Of a stretch of DNA of 15,837 bases, positions 6,437 to 14,233 are shown in pieces (position 1 is the stretch's first letter; each line of letters starts with the position of its first letter). This DNA is from an uncultured Rikenellaceae bacterium (GTDB lineage Bacteria > Bacteroidota > Bacteroidia > Bacteroidales > Rikenellaceae). The stretch is taken from positions 1 to 15,837 of the forward strand of contig CAMTOL010000024.1 in NCBI GenBank assembly GCA_947074135.1. The letters are read 5' to 3'. Position numbers and translations under genes: made by a program. The notes below the pieces were generated by a model. That model had not been told where the DNA came from, searched no databases, and saw nothing but the letters and a program-made list of their open reading frames with translations.

Positions 6437-8806
6437 ATGCAAAAACGAAGACGTACAAAATCAGACGAGGTCTCTTTAGAAGCTATCACAGCTCCTATGG
6501 AGGTGAGCCGAGAACTCAAACATCAGATATTTACCATTTTTAACGAGAATCCGCAATTAAGTTTCAATCCTAAGCAGATTATTCGTAGATTGTTGACATC
6601 TGGCGAGGAAATTAGCCGTATGATTTGCGATATGGCACTTACAGAGCTGCTCAAAGAGCGAGTAATCGAACCTCAACCAGACAAGAGAGGAGCTTACAGA
6701 CTTACTCGTACTCAACTTAGAACCGCTATTGGCAAGGTTGATATGACTGAAAGCGGAGTTGCTTATATTGTGGTTGACGATGCTCCAAAAGAGAGCAAAG
6801 ATATTATTGTCGAGGCTCGTCGTACTATGCGAGCTATGCACGGCGATAAAGTTAAAGTTAACATTATCGGAAGAAGGCGTGATGGGCGCTTGGAGGGCGA
6901 AGTTATACAAATTATTGAACAGGGTAAACGTACTTTTGTTGGTAAGATGGAGCGTAGCGACGAACGTTATGGTTTTGTGGCTATCGACTCTCGACAAATG
7001 CCACTCGATATATTTATACCATTCGACAATATTAACGGTGCAGAAGATGGACAAAAAGTTGTGGTCGAGATTATAGATTGGCCTACAAACTCCAAAAATC
7101 CAGTAGGAAAGATTATTGACGTGCTTGGTCAGAGTGGCGACAATAATACCGAAATGCACGCCATATTAGCTCAATACGACCTGCCTTACTCCTTCCCTGA
7201 AGAGTTGGAACAACGTGCCGAGAAGATTGGAACGGGCATTACACCCGAAGAGATTGCTAAAAGACGAGATATGCGGGGCATTCCAACCTTCACTATCGAC
7301 CCTGCCGATGCTAAAGACTTTGATGACGCTCTATCGATTCGTCGCCTCGATAATGGTAACTGGGAGGTTGGTGTCCATATTGCCGACGTGACTCACTATG
7401 TTCACCCTGGCGATGCTATCGACGAGGAGGGTTATAATCGTGGTACGAGCGTCTATCTAGTTGACAGGACTGTACCAATGTTGCCCGAAAAGATATCTAA
7501 CTTCCTCTGTTCGCTTCGTCCGCACGAAGAGAAACTTAGTTTTTCGGCAATTTTTGAGATGACAAACGATGCGGAGTTGGTAAAAGAGTGGTTTGGAAGA
7601 ACGGTAATCTACTCCGATTGTCGATTTACTTACGAAGAGGCTCAAACTATCATTGAACAGATGTATGATAATCAACATCCATTGCGAGATGAAGTATTGA
7701 CTCTCAATCACTTGGCTCAAATCCTTAGGGCTGCTCGTTTCAAACACGGCTCAATCGGTTTTGAACGTGATGAAGCTAAATTTGTACTTGACGAGCAGGG
7801 GAAACCGCTTAGTGTTTACTTCAAAGAGATGAAACTAAGTAACCAGCTTATCGAGGAGTTTATGCTACTTGCCAACAAGCGTGTAGCTCAATTTATAGGC
7901 AAGCCTAAAGATGAGAAAAAGCCAAAAACTTTTGTCTATCGTGTTCACGACACTCCAAACGAGGAGAAATTTGAGAAATTCAGAGGTTTTATCACTCGCT
8001 TTGGTTATCACCTCAAAGCTGAACGTGGAAAAGCAGTTGCCAAAGAGTTAACACTTCTTTTGCAAGATGTGAAGGGCAAACCCGAAGAGAATTTAGTATC
8101 GACTCTAGCGATTAGGGCTATGGCAAAGGCTACCTATTCGACATTCAATATCGGTCACTACGGACTTGCTTTTGATTACTACACTCACTTCACTTCACCA
8201 ATTCGTCGATATCCCGATATGATGGTGCATCGTCTGTTGGCACGTTACCTGGTTGGAGGTCGCTCGGTTGACCAGAACGAGTACGAAGAGAAATGCGAAT
8301 ACGCCTCGGCTCGCGAGGTGTTGGCTGCCGAAGCCGAAAGAGCCTCAATTAAGTACAAAATGGTTGAGTTTATGGAGGATAAAATTGGGACAGAGTGGAA
8401 TGGAGTTATTTCGGGAGTTACGGACTGGGGTATTTATGTTGAGATTGAGGATAACAAAATCGAGGGTATGGTGTCGCTTAGAGATATGGGCGATGACTTC
8501 TACGCCTTCAACAACGAGAGCTACTCAGTTATCGGTCACCGCAGCGGACGTAGCTTTACGCTTGGCGATGTGGTTCGGATCAAGATTAAACGTGCTGATT
8601 TGGCTCGTAAACAACTCGATTTTGAGATGGTTGGTATGGTCGATTTCCACACAGGCAAGGTTACCGAGCTGCCACAAACATCGTCAGAGAGTCCAATCGA
8701 AGATAATGTAAAGATTAGTCGCGCTCGTAAACGCCCAACAGCAACATCATCAACCAAACGAACAACAAAATCTAAAACTAATACAAAACGAAACAGTCGT
8801 GGTTAA
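6437..8806 (+). CDS. rnr: Ribonuclease R (3'-5' exoribonuclease)
   Basis: RNase R degrades structured RNA processively from the 3' end. It acts in mRNA decay, rRNA quality control and, in many bacteria, trans-translation. The 789-residue protein is arranged as an N-terminal helical/winged region (about 20-85), two cold-shock-type OB domains (about 86-240), the RNB catalytic domain, an S1 domain from about residue 650, and a lysine/arginine-rich tail over the last 40 residues. The catalytic metal-binding aspartates are in TIDPADAKDFDDAL: D288, D294, D296 and D297. The end of RNB carries TSPIRRYPDMMVHRLL near 585. The basic tail favours RNase R over RNase II. The start of a lipoprotein gene overlaps its last 8 bases. 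Confidence 0.96.
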   Translation: MQKRRRTKSDEVSLEAITAPMEVSRELKHQIFTIFNENPQLSFNPKQIIRRLLTSGEEISRMICDMALTELLKERVIEPQPDKRGAYRLTRTQLRTAIGKVDMTESGVAYIVVDDAPKESKDIIVEARRTMRAMHGDKVKVNIIGRRRDGRLEGEVIQIIEQGKRTFVGKMERSDERYGFVAIDSRQMPLDIFIPFDNINGAEDGQKVVVEIIDWPTNSKNPVGKIIDVLGQSGDNNTEMHAILAQYDLPYSFPEELEQRAEKIGTGITPEEIAKRRDMRGIPTFTIDPADAKDFDDALSIRRLDNGNWEVGVHIADVTHYVHPGDAIDEEGYNRGTSVYLVDRTVPMLPEKISNFLCSLRPHEEKLSFSAIFEMTNDAELVKEWFGRTVIYSDCRFTYEEAQTIIEQMYDNQHPLRDEVLTLNHLAQILRAARFKHGSIGFERDEAKFVLDEQGKPLSVYFKEMKLSNQLIEEFMLLANKRVAQFIGKPKDEKKPKTFVYRVHDTPNEEKFEKFRGFITRFGYHLKAERGKAVAKELTLLLQDVKGKPEENLVSTLAIRAMAKATYSTFNIGHYGLAFDYYTHFTSPIRRYPDMMVHRLLARYLVGGRSVDQNEYEEKCEYASAREVLAAEAERASIKYKMVEFMEDKIGTEWNGVISGVTDWGIYVEIEDNKIEGMVSLRDMGDDFYAFNNESYSVIGHRSGRSFTLGDVVRIKIKRADLARKQLDFEMVGMVDFHTGKVTELPQTSSESPIEDNVKISRARKRPTATSSTKRTTKSKTNTKRNSRG

Positions 8807-9377
8807 AAGAACTTTTTTATCACTCATAATTGGAGCATCGACACTGCTACTGAGTAGCTGTGCTGGAGAGTTCTCTGCGGACGATGCTTTGGAAACAATC
8901 CAAAAGCAGAACGAATTCAATGTAGCTTTCTGTGCCCCGCTCCATATTGGACGTGAAGTGCTTACTGGCGATAATTATAAAGATCCTAAGGCTTTTGTTG
9001 AGGCTAGATATGGTGAGTTGGTTAAGGCTGGGTTGTTGACTGCGCAGATTGGCGAGAAAAACTCTTGGCGAACAATTGTCGATGTGGTTCTCACTGATGA
9101 AGGCAAAAAGATGATGAACGTTGAGCGTACTGCTGAGTATCAGAAGGCTGTTAATGAGGATGATATCTTCTATGTAGCCGTTTGCAAGCTCACTCCCCAA
9201 AGTGTAATCAAGGTCGATACACTGCCTGGCGATACAATGCAGCTTACTTACACCATTGTGGAGCATAGTTTAACTCCGTTTGGTAAGTTTTTGGGGTTTG
9301 AGGAGGGCAAACGCCACACTCACTCTCGCAAATTCACAAAAGGCACTTGGGGCTGGGAGCTAGTTGCCATCGAGTAA
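8799..9377 (+). CDS. Uncharacterised lipoprotein overlapping the end of rnr
   Basis: I do not recognise the family. The 192-residue product begins with a lipoprotein signal peptide (MVKRTFLSLI...) and a lipobox LSSC with the acylated cysteine at residue 21, so it should be anchored in the cell envelope. Two further cysteines (C45, C129) could form a disulfide in the periplasm. Residues 68-103 (ARYGELVKAGLL ... VVLTDEGKKM) look like a winged-helix fold in outline, unusual for an envelope protein and possibly coincidental. The start is GTG, inside the last codons of rnr in another frame, so translation is probably coupled. No ATG gives a complete signal peptide. A 106-base gap separates it from the M64 peptidase. 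Confidence 0.75.
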   Translation: MVKRTFLSLIIGASTLLLSSCAGEFSADDALETIQKQNEFNVAFCAPLHIGREVLTGDNYKDPKAFVEARYGELVKAGLLTAQIGEKNSWRTIVDVVLTDEGKKMMNVERTAEYQKAVNEDDIFYVAVCKLTPQSVIKVDTLPGDTMQLTYTIVEHSLTPFGKFLGFEEGKRHTHSRKFTKGTWGWELVAIE

Positions 9378-9483
9378 TAGTACTACTACCATTTCAGATG
9401 AAGTCTGCAATGGCAAATTATAGTGTATTTATATGATACTGCCAGATTCTAGTAGATAAAAAAAAACTAAAACTTAATACAAT

Positions 9484-10758
9484 ATGAAAAAAATTTTACT
9501 TTTAGCTGTGTTTATGGCAGTAGCACTAGGTGTTCAGGGGCAAGTGAGCTTCGAGAAACACTTCTCTCCCAAAACCCTAAGACTCGACTACTATCACTGT
9601 GGTAGCGCAAATGACGAACAGATCTACCTAAAAGAGCTTATCGAGGAGCCTCATTGGGCAGGTAATCCAAATTCGCTTATCGACGACAAAGAGTATGGCA
9701 ACCACCTACTCAAAGTGACTGATGCCAAAACTGGCGAACTGCTCTATTCAACTGGTTACTGCTCACTGTTCAACGAGTGGCAATCAACCGAAGAGGCGCT
9801 TACAACCCAACGCTGCTATCCAGAAGGAGTGGTAATGCCATACCCTAAAAACATTGTTGTAGCTACTCTCTACTCTCGCGATAAGAAGAATCAATGGAAA
9901 GAAATATTCAACTATGAAATTGACCCTTCAAGCTACTGGGTGCGCAAATCTAATCCCTCAGACGAAACTTTCGATGTGCATTATAGCGGAGCAGCGCAAA
10001 AAAAGGTTGACGTAGTACTGCTTGGTGAGGGCTACACCGACAGAGCTAAATTTGAGTACGATTGCAAACGTTTTGCTGAGGAACTTTTCAAATATGAGCC
10101 TTTTAAATCTCGTGCAAAGGATTTTAATGTTAGAGCTGTTTGGAAAGCATCGAAAGATAGTGGTACATCGCTTCCAGGTGAGAATATTTGGAAACAGAGC
10201 GCGTTGTCGGCTAACTACTACACCTTCGATTCGGAACGTTACCTAACAGTTGCCGACCAACAGGGTATTCGTGACCTAGCTGCAAACGTACCTTATGACG
10301 TGGTTTATATTCTTTCGGATACTCGCAAATATGGCGGTGGCGGCATCTATAACTTCTATGGCATCAGCGCAGCTGGTGATCCTAACTTTGCTGGTAAAGT
10401 CTATGTTCACGAGTTCGGACATCTATTTGTCGGTCTTGGCGACGAATATGTAGGTACAACTAGTTTTGATGGTATGTATCCAAAAGATACTGAGCCTTGG
10501 GAGGAGAACTTGACTACGTTAGTTGATTTTGAGCGCAAGATGTGGCACTCAATGCTACCAAAAGGGACTAAAATCCCAACTGCGGACACTGAGGCTAACG
10601 ACAAAAAACTCGGAGTATTCGAAGGTGGCGGCTATCAGAAAGAGGGCATCTATCGTCCTTGGCGTATGTGTATGATGCGCCACTTGCAACACACTGACGA
10701 TTTCTGCCCAGTCTGCACAGCAACCCTAAATTACAAAATTGACTTCTATACCAAATAG
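9484..10758 (+). CDS. Secreted M64-family (IgA peptidase-like) zinc metallopeptidase
   Basis: M64 proteins are zinc peptidases named for a gut clostridial IgA protease; many Bacteroidota homologues have unknown substrates. The 424-residue protein has a cleavable signal peptide (about 1-19, VQG before Q20), an N-terminal beta-rich domain (about 20-150) and a catalytic domain. The zinc motif is HEFGHLFVGLGDEY at 309-322: H309 and H313 are ligands, E310 is the catalytic base, and D320 is the probable third ligand. A C-terminal cysteine-containing segment (WRMCMMRHLQHTDDFCPVC) is also typical. Predicted location is the periplasm or outside the cell. IgA cleavage cannot be claimed from sequence. 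No TAnnTTTG box was found in the 106 bases upstream, so it may be read from rnr. A terminator follows. Confidence 0.9.
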   Translation: MKKILLLAVFMAVALGVQGQVSFEKHFSPKTLRLDYYHCGSANDEQIYLKELIEEPHWAGNPNSLIDDKEYGNHLLKVTDAKTGELLYSTGYCSLFNEWQSTEEALTTQRCYPEGVVMPYPKNIVVATLYSRDKKNQWKEIFNYEIDPSSYWVRKSNPSDETFDVHYSGAAQKKVDVVLLGEGYTDRAKFEYDCKRFAEELFKYEPFKSRAKDFNVRAVWKASKDSGTSLPGENIWKQSALSANYYTFDSERYLTVADQQGIRDLAANVPYDVVYILSDTRKYGGGGIYNFYGISAAGDPNFAGKVYVHEFGHLFVGLGDEYVGTTSFDGMYPKDTEPWEENLTTLVDFERKMWHSMLPKGTKIPTADTEANDKKLGVFEGGGYQKEGIYRPWRMCMMRHLQHTDDFCPVCTATLNYKIDFYTK

Positions 10759-10779
10759 AGTTTAACTTCTAACAAAAAC

Positions 10780-10811
10780 AAAAAAGAGTGCTAATTAGCA
10801 CTCTTTTTTTT
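10780..10811. terminator. Bidirectional rho-independent terminator between convergent genes
   Basis: A 30-bp perfect palindrome (10780-10809): six A, then GAGTGCTAA, TTAGCACTC, then T-rich sequence to 10811. It gives a G/C-containing stem followed by a T-run on both strands. It ends the M64 peptidase transcript on the plus strand and the short-lipoprotein transcript on the minus strand. Confidence 0.9.
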
Positions 10812-10833
10812 GCAATAAAAACATTATAGTTTA

Positions 10834-11235
10834 TCAGTCAAAGTCAAAGATATTTTCTTCTTTGGTAACCTTTACCCATACAATCCGGCTATACCTGCCA
10901 CTCTCGCTTGTAATTACAAACTTAATCGGTTTCGAAAAGTTGTATAACTCCATAGGATCAGGAGCAACAGTCGCCAATGATGAGGTTTTAAACTCCCAGA
11001 AGAAGGTTTCAAAATCGGGGTAATCACTTTGTAGGGTAACGAGAATTGAATCAGGAGCTGTCTCTGTTCCTTCATATAATTTAATTTCAGACTCATCTTG
11101 ACCTATCAAAAATACTTTTTTAACCTCACATCCGTCAGACAGACCAAAAATATCCTCTTTGATACACGAAGTTAGTGTAAGTGTCGAAAAAAGAGTAACG
11201 ACAACAAACAATCTTATTATATATATTCTTTTCAT
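10834..11235 (-). CDS. Short lipoprotein, similar in pattern to the N-terminal domain of Bacteroidota PCMD-type lipoproteins
   Basis: The 133-residue protein has a lipoprotein signal peptide with lipobox LTSC (C24) followed by IKEDI. The rest is a beta-rich domain. The spacing of SCI..DI, a GQ turn near 46-47, an ILVTLQSDY strand, LYNFSKPIKFVI and a final IVWVKVTKE strand resembles, by eye, the first domain of larger surface lipoproteins carrying a PCMD or related carbohydrate-associated domain. That second domain is absent, so this is either a stand-alone single-domain lipoprotein or a shortened relative. It starts 30 bases after the barrel gene and is probably its operon partner and the last gene before the palindromic terminator. 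Function unknown. Confidence 0.7.
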   Translation of the reverse strand: MKRIYIIRLFVVVTLFSTLTLTSCIKEDIFGLSDGCEVKKVFLIGQDESEIKLYEGTETAPDSILVTLQSDYPDFETFFWEFKTSSLATVAPDPMELYNFSKPIKFVITSESGRYSRIVWVKVTKEENIFDFD

Positions 11236-11265
11236 TATTTTATCACATTTTTATTATACAACAGA

Positions 11266-12267
11266 CTATTTCTTGACGTTGAAATAGTAAGTAAATCCAA
11301 ACTTACCCCTGAAGACATTCATCATATCGCGGAAAGCAAAACTAAGTGTGTTGCCAGTGTGGACATTGTCGTTAATGTTCTTTGAAACAGTAGCTTGAAG
11401 ACCATTGATACCTAGCTGAAACTCCATCGCCATACGATTTGAAGAGAAATAGGTAATACCTGGACTTAATCCAAGTCCAAATGTGTGTCTGTGAGTTACT
11501 GTCTTATGAATTATATCATCATTGAAATTTCTATTTGATGACGAACGTGAATATCCGGCGTGATAACCATAGAGTAACGATATTTCGTTAAAGAAATAGA
11601 GTGTACGTGAGTTTCCTATCGGGAAATAGGAGCGAGTAAATCCGGCTATTTCGAAGCCTTGTCCTAGGTGTTGATAGTGAAAATTGTTGTATCCCAATAT
11701 TCCAGATAAGAACTCTGAGGAGATTTCAATATCGTTGTGCGAATATTTGTAACTACCTCTAACTCCAAACGAGCGAACTGGAGATGTGAAATAACCAAAT
11801 GATAGCGATGCACTGTAGGTGTTACGTCTAAGAGTAGGCATTGCAATGAACGATAGTAGGTGGTCGTTATCTCCTTCGGTCAGTCCAAACGACAGGTTTA
11901 CTCCTACAAAAGCATCGCCAGCAACATAACGAGAGCGTTCCCAACGCCCCGAGACTCGTCTTTGATTATGATTCTTTACGTTGTGAGATTTGAACGAACT
12001 CTCACGATCAGAATATCTCTGTTTGAGCGATTGTCCAGTGGTGTCAATCTCTTTAAAGTAGTCTGTAGTAAAACCAGCTGAATTATACAAGTCATCGAGC
12101 TGACGTTGCATAGTTTCCAATGCTCGAGTCAATGTTTCGAACTGTTGTTTGCTAATCTCAACCTTTTGAACGGTGTCTTTGGGGGTTGAGTTGTTTTGCT
12201 CTTGCGCTGAAACGCCATTCGAAATGAGCAAAATTAAAAAGAGTAGTAGGGGGGAGATTCTTTTCAT
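11266..12267 (-). CDS. Predicted outer-membrane beta-barrel protein
   Basis: I do not recognise a named family. The frame is open 37 codons further upstream, but the start at 12267 is preferred because it begins directly with a signal peptide (MKRISPLLLFLILL, cleavage near SNGVSA before Q22). The mature part has a short helical, probably coiled-coil stretch (about 33-62, EISKQQFETLTRALETM), a charged linker rich in R, S and N (about 75-112), and then alternating beta strands to the end. It closes with the aromatic strand GKFGFTYYFNVKK, typical of outer-membrane barrels. The 333-residue length suits a barrel of roughly 10-12 strands. It lies 4 bases behind the broken DUF454 gene and 30 before the lipoprotein, implying one transcript. 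Confidence 0.72.
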   Translation of the reverse strand: MKRISPLLLFLILLISNGVSAQEQNNSTPKDTVQKVEISKQQFETLTRALETMQRQLDDLYNSAGFTTDYFKEIDTTGQSLKQRYSDRESSFKSHNVKNHNQRRVSGRWERSRYVAGDAFVGVNLSFGLTEGDNDHLLSFIAMPTLRRNTYSASLSFGYFTSPVRSFGVRGSYKYSHNDIEISSEFLSGILGYNNFHYQHLGQGFEIAGFTRSYFPIGNSRTLYFFNEISLLYGYHAGYSRSSSNRNFNDDIIHKTVTHRHTFGLGLSPGITYFSSNRMAMEFQLGINGLQATVSKNINDNVHTGNTLSFAFRDMMNVFRGKFGFTYYFNVKK

Positions 12268-12271
12268 AGAT

Positions 12272-12652
12272 TTAAGGTTTAGGGGTTTGTTTTTTTCGTA
12301 TGGTTTTAAATCGAGCAATATGAATAGTAACGCCAATTGCAATTGATAGTAAAAGGGCTCTAAGCCACCAATTGTCAAGGAAAAATATAACAGTTGAGCC
12401 TATCGATAACCAAAGAAGTGTTATTGCGTATATTTTGGCGTGAAGTGGTATTGCTTTGTTTATTTGATCGTTTCGCACCATCTCTCCAAATAGTCGTTTC
12501 TCTAGCAACCACTGTTGTGCTTTCGGAGAACTGCTCTAGTAGAGGTATGCAGCTAGAAGTATAAACGGGGTTGTAGGTAACACTGGAAGTGCCATACCTA
12601 ACACTCCTAGCGCGATGCAAATATACCCTAAAAAAAGCAGTAAATATTTCAA
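12272..12652 (-). pseudogene. DUF454 (YbaN-type) inner-membrane protein interrupted by an in-frame amber codon
   Basis: Reading from a TTG at 12652 gives a 126-residue DUF454 protein of normal length, except that codon 39 is TAG (12538-12536). Upstream, residues 9-38 carry the family hallmark GYICIALGVLGMALPVLP then TTPFILLAAYLY. Downstream come SSSPKAQQWLLEKRLFGEM, the AIPLHAKIYA segment and two hydrophobic helices (about 73-115). Both halves are in the same frame, so this is a nonsense change, not a frameshift. The residue after the stop is serine where relatives I recall have arginine. No ATG is available at the N-terminus. The downstream half could be re-initiated at TTG 12508, but it would lack the first helix. 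A sequencing error or read-through cannot be excluded. Confidence 0.82.
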
Positions 12653-12677
12653 TATAATAGATTGTTAGGAGGAAAGG

Positions 12678-12719
12678 AGTTAGAAGTTAGAACAAGCAAA
12701 AAGTTTCTAACTTCTAACT
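12678..12719. repeat. Perfect inverted repeat whose arms are tandem heptamers
   Basis: The left arm is 12678-12692 (AGTTAGA twice, plus A) and the right arm 12705-12719 is its exact complement, giving a 15-bp stem with a 12-base loop. No T-run follows on either strand, so it is not a standard terminator, though it could pause or stabilise RNA between the TPM gene and the DUF454 remnant. Confidence 0.8.
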
Positions 12720-12724
12720 AAGAA

Positions 12725-13528
12725 TTAAAAGCTGCGTCCGCCGCCACCACCGAAGCTTCCGCCGCCGCCAAAGCCACCGAAACCGCCGCCGCCAAAGCCG
12801 CCACCACCTCTTGATGAGCCGCCACCGCCGCCGCCCATCGAGCCTAGTATAACCCACCAAGGCAGAGCGCTTCCGCCGCCGCCTTTGTTGTTGTTAGGGT
12901 TATTAGGGTCGTTGCCTCCACGTTTTTTAGCCTCATTGGCAGCAATAATAATAAATACGAAGAAGAATATAAAGATTATAGCTGGAAGAAGAAGAGCCAT
13001 TAAAGGAACCTCATCATCTCCGTCGGCAGAGAATTCGCCACGAAGAATTCCTCTAATTTCACGAGCACCTGCATCGACAGCAGTGTAGTAGTCGCCACGT
13101 TTTAGGTGGTCAAGCATTACTCTATCAATGACTCTGGTTGCTTTACCATCGGGCAATACAGCCTCAGTTCCACGACCAGTAGCAATGAAAACTTCGCCTT
13201 TGGTGTCGTTTCTAGGTTTTAACAGTATAACCACACCGTTATCTTTGCCCTTCTGTCCAACTCCCCAATTGTCAATAATTCCGGCAGCCATTTGAGAAGG
13301 AGTGTAGCCATTAAGGTCATTCAAGGTCACAACTGCGATTTGGGTCGAAGTTGCTTTGTCGAATGCCACAAGGCTATCCTCCAGTGCTTTGGTTTGCGCT
13401 GGGGTAAAGAGTCCTGCATAGTCATTGACTAGTCGAGCTGGTTGCATCGGCGCAGGAGTTTTGATTTGAGCAAAAGTACTTACTACTGACAGCATCAGCA
13501 GTAAGCATATATTATATATTCTTTTCAC
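12725..13528 (-). CDS. TPM-domain envelope protein with glycine-rich tail (YgcG-like)
   Basis: TPM-domain proteins are envelope proteins of uncertain activity; some relatives have been linked to phosphatase activity or photosystem repair in plants. The 267-residue protein has a signal peptide (about 1-20, STFA before Q21) and a TPM domain (about 33-160) with VNDYAG at 34-39, NWGVGQKGKDNGVVILL at 87-103 and GRGTEAVLPD at 118-127. A transmembrane helix follows (about 175-197), then a tail from about 214 made largely of glycine with S, F and R, ending GGGGRSF. The start is GTG: an in-frame TAA lies shortly upstream, and the next ATG would remove half the signal peptide. It follows lemA by 65 bases, a pairing common in bacteria. 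Confidence 0.9.
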   Translation of the reverse strand: MKRIYNICLLLMLSVVSTFAQIKTPAPMQPARLVNDYAGLFTPAQTKALEDSLVAFDKATSTQIAVVTLNDLNGYTPSQMAAGIIDNWGVGQKGKDNGVVILLKPRNDTKGEVFIATGRGTEAVLPDGKATRVIDRVMLDHLKRGDYYTAVDAGAREIRGILRGEFSADGDDEVPLMALLLPAIIFIFFFVFIIIAANEAKKRGGNDPNNPNNNKGGGGSALPWWVILGSMGGGGGGSSRGGGGFGGGGFGGFGGGGSFGGGGGRSF

Positions 13529-13534
13529 AAATAA

Positions 13535-13593
13535 TAGTGATTAGTGATAAGAGATTAGTGATTAGTGATCAGCGTTCTGTCCATTGTCAATTG
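13535..13593. repeat. Heptanucleotide tandem repeats between lemA and the TPM gene
   Basis: Four exact copies of TAGTGAT (13535-13541, 13542-13548, 13556-13562, 13563-13569) surround one degenerate copy (AAGAGAT, 13549-13555) in unbroken 7-base register. A second heptamer type follows at 13580-13593 (TCCATTG, TCAATTG). Together they fill almost the whole spacer between the TPM start codon and the lemA stop codon. Confidence 0.85.
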
Positions 13594-14181
13594 CTAAAAC
13601 GCTACCACTGGAGCTTTTTCTGCACCTGCATCTGCAGCAAAGTAGCTTTTAGGTGTATATCCAAACATACCAGCAATCAAGTTGCGTGGGAATTTTTGAA
13701 CATAAACGTTGTACTCTTTCACTACCTCGTTAAATTCGTAACGAGCTTTAGTTATACGGTTTTCAGTTCCTGCTAACTCATCTTGAAGGTTGAGGAAGTT
13801 TTGCGACGCTTTAAGGTCTGGATAGCTTTCCCCAATAGCCAATAATCGACCAATGCCTTGACCTAGTTCGGCTTGAGCTTTTTGGAATTTAGCAATGTTC
13901 TCGTCTGTTAGCTCATCGACATTGATAGTTGTTGACATCGATTTAGCACGAGCCTCGACAGTTTCTATTAGTGTTTGTTGTTCGTGATTAGCATAACCCT
14001 TAACAGTTGCCACTAGGTTTGGAATCAGCTCTGCACGACGTTGATACTGGTTCTCAACGTTGCTCCAGCTCTTTTCGACTTCAGCCTTCTTGTCAACCAA
14101 CGAGTTATAGGTTCCAACGAAGAAACTAGCAATAACGATAATTACTAGGACCCAAATGCCCCATTTAATGTATTTTTTCAT
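13594..14181 (-). CDS. lemA: LemA family membrane protein
   Basis: LemA proteins have one N-terminal membrane helix with the bulk of the protein as an antiparallel helical bundle; their molecular role is unsettled, although they are found beside TPM-domain proteins in many bacteria. The 195-residue protein has the helix at about 5-27, then the signature VDKKAEVEKSWSNVENQYQR (29-48), RRAELIPNLVATVKGYA (48-64), YPDLKASQNFLNLQDELAGT (120-139) and ENRITKAR. The final conserved part is YNVYVQKFPRNLIAGMFGY (157-175). Length is typical. A promoter box lies 45 bases upstream, and the TPM gene follows, so this is the first gene of the minus-strand envelope cluster. Confidence 0.95.
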   Translation of the reverse strand: MKKYIKWGIWVLVIIVIASFFVGTYNSLVDKKAEVEKSWSNVENQYQRRAELIPNLVATVKGYANHEQQTLIETVEARAKSMSTTINVDELTDENIAKFQKAQAELGQGIGRLLAIGESYPDLKASQNFLNLQDELAGTENRITKARYEFNEVVKEYNVYVQKFPRNLIAGMFGYTPKSYFAADAGAEKAPVVAF

Positions 14182-14225
14182 ATCTCTAAGTGTTTGGTTA
14201 AAATGTTTTAGGTTTTATAACGTAG

Positions 14226-14233
14226 CAAAGATA
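14226..14233 (-). promoter_or_regulatory. Bacteroidota -7 box for lemA
   Basis: The minus strand reads TATCTTTG, an exact TAnnTTTG match. Its first T is the last T of the preceding terminator U-tract. Predicted leader of about 40 bases to the lemA ATG. The -33 region falls in the terminator loop, where only TTCG is seen. Confidence 0.6.

Noticed and set aside
9378..9483. A TGGCA/TGCCA inverted pair before the M64 gene as an operator.
   Set aside because: The arms match for only 5 bases and are widely spaced; no -7 box accompanies them.
12375..12620. An 81-aa open frame overlapping the DUF454 remnant.
   Set aside because: It is in a different frame from the conserved DUF454 residues and has no recognisable features.
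12725..12900. GC-rich triplet repetition that could be a minisatellite or CRISPR-like array.
   Set aside because: It is fully explained by glycine codons in the tail of the TPM protein; there is no regular repeat-spacer structure.
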